Positions 43,480 through 55,600 of a stretch of DNA of 64,000 nt are shown in pieces. This DNA is from Mixophyes australis (Eukaryota > Chordata > Amphibia > Anura > Limnodynastidae). The notes under the pieces were generated by a model. That model saw only the letters and a program-made list of their open reading frames with translations, had not been told where the DNA came from and did no database searches. A program made the translations under genes and the position numbers. How positions within the stretch are numbered: position 1 is the stretch's first letter; each line of letters opens with the position of its first letter. The DNA lies in the NCBI GenBank assembly GCA_036250195.1, contig JAVHZZ010000004.1, positions 140,277,229 through 140,341,228 of the forward strand, given 5' to 3'.

Positions 43480-44580
43480 GGATTACCAACACCAATATTG
43501 TGAGAGCATTACAGCTGGGTGAAATACATCACATTCTCTGTTTTGTTCACGCAATCTGCTTGGTGGTACAGAGCTTTTTGAAAAATGACAGGGATGTGTA
43601 AGAGATGCTGGCTGTGGCCCAAAATATTTCGGGACATTTTCGGTATTCTGCAACAGCATGTAAGAAATTGCAGCAGCTGCAAGAACAATTTATTTTGCCC
43701 TGCCACCAACTGAAGCAAGAAGTGGCAACAAGTTGGAATTCCATGCTTTATATGCTTATGAGGATGGAGGAACAGCAAAAAGCCATCCACGCTTACTCCA
43801 TGACATTGGGAAAGGAGGGGGAATATATTTTAGTCCAGCGCAGTGTTGAATACTTTCTGTGTTGTGCAAGGTGCTGAAACGATTCAAAGTAGTCACCTGT
43901 GAACTGAGTTCAGACACTGATAGCTTGAGCAAAGTGATTCCCTAAATTACACTTTTGGAAAAGCACCTTGAAAAATTGAAGGAGTAGATGAAATGATGAA
44001 GTACTTTAATCACTTCACCAGGATAGAAGAGTTAGCAACTTATGGAAATCATATCACTACTTTTTGGCTACTATGCTTGATCCTAGGTTTAAGAACTATG
44101 TCTTCTCTTTATTTCCCACTGTCCCAGATCACAAGAGATGCAATGAGCAAGTTGACAGCTGATGCGGTACCTGACACGATGGTGTCCCCTCCTTCACTTT
44201 CTCAGGCTATTGCGGCTGGGAAAAAACTAAGCTTTTCTAAGAGACCCAAGAATGATGCAGATGATTCAGCAGAACATTTTGACATTTGGTCTGGTCTAAA
44301 AGAATTGCCCAATAATCGTAACAGCTCTGTCGTAACATGAACTACAAATTCCACAAAGAAGGCCTTTACTGGCATTTAGATCAGTACAGAGATTTATCTA
44401 ATGGTGGATTCCAGTCGGGATTAATTAGCATTGAGTGATGATGATGTACACACTGATGAGGGTGAGAATGAAGACGATGTAGATAGCAGCTGCTGTGATC
44501 TAGCTGAGAGAAGGAAGCTAGATGATGATGGAATGCTTATTAATATTTTGGTAAACTGACATTTGACAATTTTATGTTTT
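43480..44580 (+). pseudogene. hAT transposase remnant (plus strand)
   Basis: Text of the RNase-H-like hAT core: CFVHAICLVVQSFLKND, AQNISGHFRYSATACKKL, EVATSWNSMLYMLMRMEEQ, then PLITLLEKHLEKLKE and the C-terminal part with KKLSFSKRPKNDADDSAEHF. Stops and frame changes occur near 43600, 43877 and 43985. Same family as the minus-strand remnant at 37866-39797, but the two copies differ and point away from each other. Confidence 0.82.
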
Positions 44581-44796
44581 TCTACAGTAAACTTTCACTT
44601 TTATTAAAGATGTGTTGTTTTCTTTAAAAAGGTAAAAACTTTGTTTTACATTTTTGTTTTTGACATTTATGTTAGAGACTTCTGTAATGGTGGTTTTCTG
44701 CAGGGTTGAATTAATATTGTGTTGGGATGAAGTTTGTTTTCAATCATCCTTTCAATTGCTTCTCTCGTATGTGTTTTTCACTGGGTTCACCATCCC

Positions 44797-44978
44797 CAAC
44801 CAGCCGGGGCACCCCGGACTGGTCTTGTTCTCATAAATGCACGCATCTCAGGGGGTCAGCACTCATCACCATGTATTAGCTGTAGAATTACCACAGTTAT
44901 CCAAGGAACGGGTGGAGCGATCAAAGAAACCATAACTGATTTAATGAGCCATTCGCATTTTCACTGTACCGGCCGTAT
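44797..44978 (-). pseudogene. 18S rRNA fragment
   Basis: The minus strand reads ACGGCCGGTACAGTGAAA, AATGGCTCATTAAATCAGTT, GATAACTGTGGTAATTCTA and CTAATACATG, the highly conserved 5' region of eukaryotic 18S rRNA. About 180 nt with several substitutions (for example CTACAGCTAATACATG). It is a dispersed fragment, not a ribosomal gene. Confidence 0.93.
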
Positions 44979-45465
44979 GCTCTGGGTGACGGCGATCTCC
45001 TCGTCTTCATCTTACACATCTTCCTCTGCAGGGGCCAGTGACACACCCATTTGTTTTCTCAGGTGCCTTAGCTGTTCTTTAAACTGGACATATTTATCAT
45101 CCTGCCTCAGGTCCTCCTCTGTATTATTCTTCTGAAGCGCAGTGTATCTCTCGTGTACAAGCTCTCTTAAAACCGGGAATTCATCCAGTGGGTCACATTT
45201 TAGTTTAAGTACGGTCTCCTCAACTGCATCTATATATTGGTTTAAATCTCTGTTCAATGTAGCGTATTCCAACATGACGGATTCCATGCTGCCCACATGT
45301 TCCATATCAGTCTGTCCTAAGCAGATGTAATGCCACTCCAGTTGTAATATCCATTCCTATGTCTACATAGGTTTGGCAGTTCTTCAGGGATGAAAGGGAG
45401 GTATCCAGAGAGAAGAGGATTAAAGATGCAGCACAGCAGACATTGTTTAATAATGTAGAGTTCAT
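44979..45465 (-). pseudogene. NSMCE2 (pseudogene): NSMCE2-like retrocopy, truncated and fused to 18S fragment
   Basis: Intronless minus-strand text matches the N-terminal two thirds of NSMCE2, the SUMO ligase subunit of the SMC5/6 complex: [53 protein letters not shown] and DEEIAVTQS. The SP-RING domain is absent. A likely start ATG is at 45465. A frameshift near 45310 and a stop near 45012 make it a pseudogene. Directly after VTQS the sequence becomes 18S rRNA in the same orientation. Confidence 0.85.
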
Positions 45466-46089
45466 TGACAGAACTGTTGGGCTTAAGGCAGCTAAGCTAT
45501 TGATAGCTTGTTTTGTGGGGGCCCAAACAAAGCAAGCATTTCAGCCACAAAAGTGGCGCTCCTTGCCGCTGAAGTGCTTGCTTTGTTAAAATGTACGTCT
45601 TTTTTAATATCATAGATAAGGGTGTGTGGGAGGGCCCAAGGACAATTCCATCTTGCACCACTTTTCTTTTCTGCCACTGATGTGTGGCAATGTTTCCTAG
45701 ATATGCTATGATCTGCCATGTGTTTGTGTCGTTACTCTGTTGCTTAGCATCAAGCCAGCTCACTGCAATCTTTGTCCGAAAGTGGATGAAAATAATATTG
45801 TGACCTGTGAGGTGGTCAAAATATACTGCAAATGACTGGAAATTATCGTTATTGAGGTTAATAATAATGTATGTAGGCATAACTTATGCCTACTTACAAA
45901 TGTCGCATAAGTGCCAGATGTGAATAAACTCAACATGCACGTGTAAGCGTACTATTTACAAGCGCTGTTTGGAAAAGCGTATATTACGTTAAACAAATGT
46001 GTTACTACAGGCACAAAGACAGTTGATTGACTTTAAAAAAGAGATTTAGTTTAACCTTTGGTCGTGAGAAGGGCAGGGAAGTTCAAGTG

Positions 46090-46335
46090 TGATAGTCCTC
46101 ACTAAATCACTAGGCTCTACTGAAGCAGTCTGGGAGAGTACTGAAACAAAGGTGCGTCACATATACCTCGTAGTCCGCTCTTCCCTCTGCTTCTGGTACA
46201 GTTAGCAGTTACTAAGGAAACCACTTTAGAGGACGCAGTGGGCGGAGTGATATAGCCACGCCTTCGTGTTCCTATGGTGGAAAAAGTTCCGGACCAGTGT
46301 GCTGGGTCTACCTTGTTGTGTTCCTCCGCACCGCC
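46090..46335 (+). promoter_or_regulatory. USP3 promoter / 5' UTR region
   Basis: GC and CpG content rises here and into exon 1. A GC box TGGGCGG lies at 46239-46245, and GTTACTAAGGAAAC at 46208-46221 resembles an RFX X-box. There is no TATA box at a useful place. The transcript start is not defined. An ATG at 46274 opens an out-of-frame upstream frame that overlaps the USP3 start. Confidence 0.55.
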
Positions 46336-46426
46336 ATGGAGTGCCCGCACCTTACCGCCAGTGTCTGCATTGCTCCGGACTCTGCCACCTTCCCGAGCGG
46401 CTCCCCCTCTTCGTGGTGCTGCAGCG
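46336..46426 (+). CDS. USP3: USP3 exon 1 (coding part)
   Basis: Codes residues 1-30 plus one base; donor GTGAGT at 46427. Contains Cys3, His5 and Cys29 of the zinc finger. Confidence 0.93.
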
Positions 46427-49400
46427 GTGAGTTTTGTTGCTCCTCCCCGCGCTTCGCCCGTTGGAGATGCAACGCAGCCTGGCTGTAACGGTCAGGAAAG
46501 TCCCCGGCTCCGATCGCGGCCTAGTGGGGAGTTGTTATTGTGCAGACCAAGGAGAGCCGAGTGGAAAACTAGACTGTTTCTGCTAGCCTCCAACAATGCC
46601 CAGTTTAATCAGTCTTCTACAATGTATCTGAATAAAATACAAATAACAGTATAGTGATGTACAGACTGGAATTAAGCAGTGTCAAGTTAGAATACATTTC
46701 TGTTAATTTGCAGTTTTTCAACTGGTGTATATAGCTCTAGAAATGTTATAATACTCATGCATATGTGTCATAGTTGTCAGCTGTACCCAATTTCCAGGAA
46801 GAGTCCTAGGAATGGTTTTTGGTTAGCTGTCCTTATTTTTCCAGTATTGAAGAACTGTACTATACAATTCCCCCAATCCTTAATATTCTAATTGTCTGGG
46901 CTTTATAAAATACTATTGAAATTGAGTATTTAAAAAGTGTATTATTCAGTTGAGTAGACATAACATGATGGGGACTGTAGTGGTTCTCTGCAGCAATATG
47001 GCATGAAACCTTTTTAGATAAACTTGCAGTGTCTGTGGAAACTGTTTAAAATATTGTTATTTTTGTAATGTAGTGATAAACTTAGTAATGTTTCCAAGCA
47101 TATTCATTTTTATGCATGTTACAGTTCATAATTTCATTTGTTATTCATTTTATATTGCTGTTGATGGTGGTTTTTTTTCTATTTTGCTTACAAACATATG
47201 TGCTCCCTATTTGCAATGGGTACATAACCAAAATGCTTGTTTTGCCATTCTATTAGCCAGCTTCCACACTGAGTGAGCAAATGTATAAAGCGCTTTGAGT
47301 CCTATTAGGAAAAAAGCGCTATATAAATACAATTATATTTCTATGGTTTCCTTTGTGAAATTGTTTTCTCATTTAGCTAGCACTAGGAAATCCCTAGGTG
47401 GGGGTCTGAGCATAGTGGAGAGGATGGAGGTGGGGTGATGACTACGTGTGAACATGCTCTTATTGTTAGAAGAAGTCATTCAACTGCAGTGGTTGCGGTT
47501 CCTGAATCCTGATTTCCTTGGGCGAGGCTGCTTGTAAAACCATTCTGGTACCCTTTTCTTTTATGTCCCTTTTACTTAGCTTGTTTGCTCTGATCACCTC
47601 TCATTTCTGCTCAGGAGTTTGTAGAGTAGGCCAGTTATTCTGATACCTGTTCTCTATACATTTTATCAGTGATGTTAAATTCCTTATTTGTTTATAGCCT
47701 CATCTTATAGTAAGAGAAAAAAAAAACATTTTTGAAATAACCTAACACTATTAAGTCCCAAGCTTAACATGTTCTTTACTTTTGTCTATATGCCATTAAA
47801 TCTGGTACCATATCAGTTTTTGAGAGAATGCTAGTTATCCAGCCTTTTCATCAAGACAATGCAATCACACAGTTAACACTTTTCGATTAAGTGTTTCTTT
47901 TATGTCACTATTGAGTCTATGCTGCAAGTACACCTCTGTAAAATAGTGTTTCCTTTTAGATATTGAATCTGGGAATTAAATTGTTGTTGGGGGCAAAGCT
48001 GCGACATTTCTGCTTAATTGTACAAGAATACTAAGAGAAAATTTGTTGTTTTTGTCGAAAGTGAATTCTCACTTCTGGTCAATGTGTGAGGTAGAGCCTT
48101 GCAATTCAAACCTTGTTTGTTTATTGTACAATGTAGTTTGTAGATCATAAGCTGGGTACACACTACACGGTTTTCGTCCAATAATTGGCTCAATCAGCCG
48201 ACATACGACCGCTCGTTCAAAAGTCAGTCAGTGTGTGTAGTGACACGATGGTCGAAAGTCTGCCCAATTGGACGATTGTCGCCTCATTTGGTTGGTCGTA
48301 CCGTTTAATATTTTCGTTCCAATCTCGTTTCCGTTGTGAAGTATGTATAAACTTCTGACCGATCCACAACAGTGAGTACGAAATTAGTCATTGCTCACAA
48401 CAACATGGCTGTAAAAAGTCGCTAAAGGGACATCCGCTCTTCCCTTTATCGTCCTTAACAAGGCTAGTGTGTATGCAGTCCATGGACCGAGCGATCAGAA
48501 TATCGATCGGCATAAAAAGTTGGTGGAAAATTCTGTAGTGTGTACCTAGCTTTACTAAGGCAGAATCCGCGTACCGGATTCAATTGTTATTTACATTTGG
48601 CAATCTTATTATTAAATACTATGGGCCTCATTTAGAGTTGGGCACATTTTGAGCTCTGAATGTACTCGTAAACGTTCTGCCACAAAAATAAAAACTTACA
48701 TGTATTTGAGCTTCAGTTGCCTCTGTACCTTGCACAGTGCTGACTTTGAATACTTGTTCAGAACTGGACTTTTGTGCTCAATAAGCCAATTAGTGTTTGG
48801 TCAATAATAGTACTTGTTATAATGAAAGTACTATTTTTTTATATTTTTTTTTAGAGGACTGTAAAATGTCCTGTTCAATAAACCTTTTCTTACAGCTTTC
48901 ACTATGTATCTTTTATTTATGTTGCAGTTTGTCGTTCAAATAAAAGCCCATGGGTCTGTCTAACATGTTCCAATGTCCACTGTGGAAGGTGAGTGCTGGA
49001 GGCCACTGTGGTCTGTTCATATATACATATAAATATCAGAAGTGCTTGTTGGCTTACTTCTTGCAATGATAATCTCACATGTGATGTTCTGAGAACTATG
49101 TTTGTATTACACCATGTTTCAGATTATCTATAATGTAATTAATAAAGGGTAATGACAATTGTATGAAGACTTTATGTAGGTGTTCATAGTCTTTCATGTA
49201 AGCACATGAAATAGCCATCACACTTCTCTGAAAATAAATTAGCTGTGTTCTTAAAAAACAAACAAAGTTAAAGGTAGGATTTGTCTGCAGAAAGTAATCT
49301 GCAGACCCATCTAGTAAGTAATCTGCATTCTTGTGTGTGTTGTTTTGTCTTACTCTATTTTAATTTAACAATGGGCACAAGTTTATCCCATTCATTCTTG

Positions 49401-49641
49401 AATTATTGAGTTCTTACCATAACTGAGAGAATTTCAGCTTTTCAGAGTCCCTTTGTTCTAGATTTTTTATTTTTTGTAAGTGCAGCCATCCTGAACCATG
49501 GTAATACTTTTGCTATATTTAAATGGTTTTAACATTTCGTCTCTGAGCCATTTCTTTTCTAAGCTGTATATGGTAAGCGTTAGACTGATTCCTCTTTCCT
49601 GATAAGTCATGTTATGCAACTCATGCACCATTTAAGGAGCA

Positions 49642-49683
<42 letters not shown>

Positions 49684-52600
49684 GTGTATGTTAGTGGTGT
49701 AGTCTATGGTGTTAGCTCAGATAAAGAGCTGATAACCAGTGTAGTACCACAGGGATTATACTTTGGTTCTGTTTTGTTTAAAGTATTCTTTAGTGATATT
49801 TCTTGTGGTCTACAGGAGAAGGTATGTTGTTTTCCAGAGGATATAGAGATTAATAGCAGGGTTGATACCCCACAGAATGGGCAAAACAAATGTGTAGTGA
49901 TTTAGAGGAATGTTAATAAACTTAATACATCAATATGTAAAATAATTCACATTTGAAACAAAAATCCAAACATAGAATATAGAACAAATGGTGATGTAAT
50001 AATAACAACTGAAGAGAGGCCTTGGAGTTTTAGTTTAGATGAAGGTAAGCAAGCAGCATAGTCAAGCCGTGGGACAAGCCAGTAGAGTACTTGGTTGTAT
50101 TGGAAGAGGGGATCCTATATTACCACCTTTTAAGTCACTGGTAAGACCTCACCTCGAATACTGTGTACAGATCTGCAGGCCCCATGTCCAAAAAGACATT
50201 AATATAATATATATACTGTATGTGTATATTTTTTTATTAATGTCTTTTAAGTTAACATATTGTGGAATTGCATTGCTAAAGTCTAAATAAGTCATATCCG
50301 CTGATCCATCCTAATCTATAACTTTAGTTACTGTCAAATCATGTTCTTTCCATGTGTTTGTTTGCCTATTCCTGTGTAATTGACGATGATCTCTTTGTGA
50401 TGAACAGATACGTGAACGGTCATGCCAAGAAACATTACGAGGAAGCACAAGTACTACTTCCCAATCACAAGGAACATGAAAAGTCAGAGAAGGAAAGAAC
50501 TCAGCATACAGTGTGTATGGACTGCAGCAGCTACACCACATATTGGTGAGTCTGTTCATGTTGAAGTTGATCTTGTAATTTCTGTTTCTTTCTTGGAGTC
50601 AGATGGTCCAAGATTCGCATTCAGTTTATCTGAAACACCCTTTTTTTTTTTGTTTCTTTCAGTTACCGTTGTGATGACTTTGTGGTGAACGATACAAAAT
50701 TGTGTTTAGTGCAGAAAGTTCGTGAGCACTTGCAGAACTTGGAAAAGTGAGCATCCAATGTTTAATTTTATAAATGCAAAATGCAATCCAAAGAATTACG
50801 CAATAATTTTATCCAAGCAGCCTTTCCTTAAAGGATCACTGAACCCAAAAATGTTAATTTTCATATACAAACGTCAAAGGTAATCCTTTGATTAATATTA
50901 AACTGACTTTGAACTTGTTCTGTTAAAAAGTAAAGTACTACAATGCCTTAGACTTGAATTCTGGGTCTGCAAGAGATATTCTCGCACAGCACCTCTATAG
51001 AGTCCTCCTGTATTGTCTTGGGATTTGTGAGACCTGGTGGAAATAAAGTTTCTGTTTGTAAAAGTGATCTTCCTGCTGGCTATCTCCACAGCATGAAGGG
51101 TGTCTGAGCAAGATTTCCCCATTTATTTATTTTTTTTACCCTTTGAAACTATGGTGGTGTCAAAATTACACTTGTATCAGAATATTGTGAACCCATCCTG
51201 CACAGATATCAATTGCAGAGGAAGAGGGATCTCTTTACTTATTGGAAGTTGGGTTTTGAATACTCTAGGCCTTATTCATTAAGGAAAGTAAGGTGGGGGG
51301 GGGGTGGGGGGGGGGGGGAAGAAGTAAGTCTTCTCTTTCACAAATCGTGTTATAATGCAAGGGGTGCAAATGAGTTTTTATTTTTTGCACACAAGTTAAA
51401 TACTGACTGTTTTTTCATGTAGCATACAAACATTTGATAGCTTTATTTTTACTCTGCATTTTGAAGTTTATCTAGGGCATGCCCTATCCCAACTGTAAAT
51501 ATGCCCTCACATTTTAAATTTTCATCTCCCTTCAATGCAACATAGTTTGGCCAAGATGCAAAGTTACTAATGTTTTTATTTTATTTTTTTGCTTTACTTT
51601 CCTTAATGAATCAGGCCCTCTAAGTCCAAAGGATTTTTTTAGATTTGGTTAGAATGAGGACTTTTTTTTTTTTTTTGGGGTCCTTTGTGATGTCCAGAGA
51701 GAAGACGGTCTGTGCAAAGCATAAGATTGCTATGTGGTTTCCTTCTGGCTTTCGGCAGTCTTGCTTTGGGGAGCCCTGTTCCTGATCATGTAGGAGCTAA
51801 ATATTTTGTAGTATGTAAATTGCCAGACAGTAGGATCAAGCTTGTATACCCCATTGTTATAAGTGTCTCCCAATTAGAGGATAAATAACAATGAAGAGTT
51901 TATTCTTAACTAAAAACATGCACCTTTTCTCTCCTCCCAAGTTTTCAAATTACAAAGGATTTGTTTCTCTAACTAAACAGACATTTGTAGACTTGTTCTG
52001 CAGAAATGTTCTATGTTGTTTGGTGGAGTCATCCACAGGAGCAGAGTCAGTGCAGTCAAAGAACTCAAATGACTGCAGTCTTAGCTTCCTGACCTGCCAG
52101 ACTCCAGGACTGAGCATCTACAGCAGGTGAAATAACACATCAACATTCTTCTCAGTCAATGTATATTTAATGTGGCTATTGTAATGAAATTTACACCAAA
52201 TGTCAGCAACCACCCTTGCAATCCACACATGCAAAGAAATCAAACCATAGATGTCCATAAATTAAGTTGTGTGTAATAATGTGAAATGACACAGGGAAAA
52301 ATTATTGAATACATGAAGAAAGGGAGGTGCAAAAAGGCATGGAAAGCCAAGACACCAGATGAAATATATCAGTAATTAGAAAGCAGTCCTGTCAGCTGGT
52401 TAAGCCACAACTGATGGCCTATAAAAAGGTGTCTCATTATGAAGGTGTCACACAAGAAACATCTCATGATGGGTAAAAGCAAAGAAATCTCAAGACTTTC
52501 GCTACCTTATTGTTGCAAAACATACTGATGGCATTGGTTACAGAAGGATCTTTAAACTGCTGAATGTTCCAGTGAGCACTGTTGGGGCCATAGTCTGGAA

Positions 52601-55600
52601 GTGGAAAGAGCATAATTTCACCATAAACCGGCCACGACCAGGTGCACTTCATAAGATTTTTGACAGAGGAGTGAAAATAAATGAGGAATGAGCAGAAGAG
52701 TTGTCCAAGAACCACATGTGGAGAGCTTCAGAAAGACCTGGAATTAGCAGGTAAAATTGTTTCAAAGAAAACAATAAGTAATGCACTCAACCGCCATGGC
52801 CTGTATGCACGCTCATCATGCAAGACTCCCTTGTTGAAGAAAAAACATGTTGAAGCTCATTTAAAGTTTGCTGCACAACATTTGGACAAGCCTGTGAAAC
52901 ACTGGGAGAATATAGTGTGGTCAGATGAGAGCAAAATGGAACTCTTTGGATGTCCTAAGGCACACCATGTTTGGAGGAGAAATGGCATTGCACAGCACCC
53001 CAAAAACAATACCAACAGTGAAGTTTTGAGGTGGGAACATCATGGTGTGGGGCTGTTTTTCTGCACATGGTACTGGCATACTGCATGTAATTGAAGGAAG
53101 GATGAATGGAAAAAAGAAGCTGTCATTACCAACAAAGGCTTTTGTGCAAAGTATTACATTTCAGGAAGCATTTCACATTATCACACACAACTTAATTTAT
53201 GGACATCTATGGTTTGACTTCTTTGCACGTGTGGATTGCAAGGGTGGTTGCTGACATTTGGTGTAAATTTCATTACAATAGCCATATTAAATATATATAT
53301 ATATATATTTACTGAGAAAAATGTTGATGTGTTCAATACTTATTTCACCTGCTGTATACCCCATGGTTACCAGTGCCCCCCCCCCCCCCAATGCAATCTG
53401 AGAAAAGGGTTGCACAGGAAAAAAATCATGTTATTTTGCTTATATTGTTTCCCTCGTTAATACATAGCCTTTGAAATATATAAATGCAAAATACTGGTTT
53501 TACTTAACAAACACAGTAATATATCATATTATATTATGTTTTGCTTTTGGAAGAATTGACTCTGTGTGATGAAAATGAATTACTTTAATGTATTTCTCCT
53601 TCAGCCATCTAGTGAACACACATTACTCTGATGTTAAACTACTTCAACACTTTAAGACTACAACTCCTCCTATTATTCCTATGCTATCATAACCTCTCCC
53701 ACTTCCAGGTCTCTAGATGTTTTGGACATGAGCTCTGCTTGATAATATCTTTTTGTTTTTTGGAGGATTTTGTAGCTGGACATCTCTGCATAAGTGAAAT
53801 TGTTGATCAACCTTATTGGTGAAACTCAGGGTGAGATAGAGAAATGACTTCTGCCATTCCCTTCACCATCCACTCTTGTTTGTGACATACCTCTTATTGG
53901 GGATAAGATTAATGTTTGACACAGGGCGCTCACTTGGTATTTGGCCTATTTCCTGTTCAGGCAAGGAAGGTGTTGTGCCTCCTAGCACCACTTAGTGCTT
54001 GTCTAGTGGTTGATGGAGTTGTCAATCTATTCTCCCAACAGACATTGAGCTATGCTATGTCATTATTATCAAAGCTAACTGTACAGAGCTTGACCTTGGC
54101 TCTGGGTATGTTTATATCATAAGGGTGTCCTTAATTTTATGCTGTCCCGTATAAATGGCCTGAGTAAAATACATCTCCTAAATCCTACATTTAATTTATT
54201 GCATGCATGGAAAAAATATTCACATCCTGCCTACATGAAACAGAGATCACCTTTACTCAGGTCTGGGCCTCATGGCTATTTCTTCAAAGCCAGTCAGTGA
54301 GCCCACCATCTCGCAGCAGTCTAAATCTGAACCTATTGATCTTAAGTCCTTCTCAACTGGGTAAACGCTGGCTTTTAGTCGTGTGAACCCCTGCTATTAA
54401 TCATTTACTTATCATTGGGCATTAAGATGGTGAACACTCCCCAGCCCACTCCTTTTTTTCTTCCTACACCACGACCCATTACCAGGTTCTGTCACATACA
54501 ATAATTTCATACATGTATATCAGAGGCGCAATACCAAATATGTCACCAGATGTATCAGCGTTTTAGATGTTTTGAAACATACATCCGAGGGCATAGATTC
54601 ACATTAATATAAAAATGCCTTTTACATGTAGCAAAAATACTGTCTTTGTTTTTGGATGAATAAAGTCAATTTAAAAAAAATCTTTCACAGCAAGATATAG
54701 TTTATGTTCATCTCATGAAATATCTCCAGGCAAATGATATATGGAGAAATAGAAAAAGGAAAGAGAATAATGTAATATAGTGTAGTATCGTTATGACCGT
54801 TGAAAATAAAATAAAAACACCCAACACCATAAGTATTTATTGAGCATACACTTGGTGTCTAAAGATCTATCCTCCTTATTGCGCTTATACACCACGTGAA
54901 ATCGCTTCTTTAAAAAAAAAAAAAATTCTATGAGACGGGGCACTTGATAAACACTTGGTGCATAAACGGTATTTTTCTTCAACGTACAGGTATCTGTCCA
55001 GCTGTTCTTTTAATTAGGTTGCTTCTTACGATCTGTTGCTCGTCAATATTTCACATGTATAAAACAAAAAACATGACAAGATCTAGTGCATTATCTAAAA
55101 CAGCATTCATTTATTTCTCATGCATAAAACACTTAAAACAGATAAATCCCACATATATTGACACTGCAATACGATATCCTCTATCATATAGCTATTACAC
55201 TCCTACCAGATTGTTGTGTAGTGATCGACATTTAGAGATATCAGTCCCAGGTAAGTATTGCTGACACCTTGACAAAGACCCAAGGTGAGCGGGTCGAAAC
55301 GCGTTTGTGGTAGATGAACAGAACAATAACCTAATCATCCATCCAGACATCTGAGGAGTGGATCAGTAAAACTTACCCGACCCCGATATATATCTAAATG
55401 CCGTCATCTATTTAGAACCTCAATATATATCCATGAAACACCACTTCATTTGATTGGATTGCTTATTCAATGCAAATGCTGATTAAAAACCAACTATTGG
55501 ATATCGGTGACAGACAGTCACAAGTGATGATGTTACTGATATACCAGTAGGAAGGGGGTCCACTCTCACCGTGATCCACAGCAAGTGCCGACAACTCTCC

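Larger units (their letters stand above)
46427..48927 (+). other. USP3 intron 1
   Basis: Contains a retroposon 3' tail at about 47278-47340 (AAGCGCTATATAAATA type) and a MITE-like element at about 48151-48552. Otherwise AT-rich without features. Confidence 0.7.

Noticed and set aside
44797..44978. A functional rRNA gene
   Set aside because: Only about 180 nt of 18S, with substitutions, and fused to a retrocopy.
44979..45465. A functional NSMCE2 gene
   Set aside because: No introns, a frameshift, a stop and no SP-RING domain.
54120..54760. L1 ORF2 C-terminal remnant
   Set aside because: Only scattered similar codons; not enough to separate from chance by eye.
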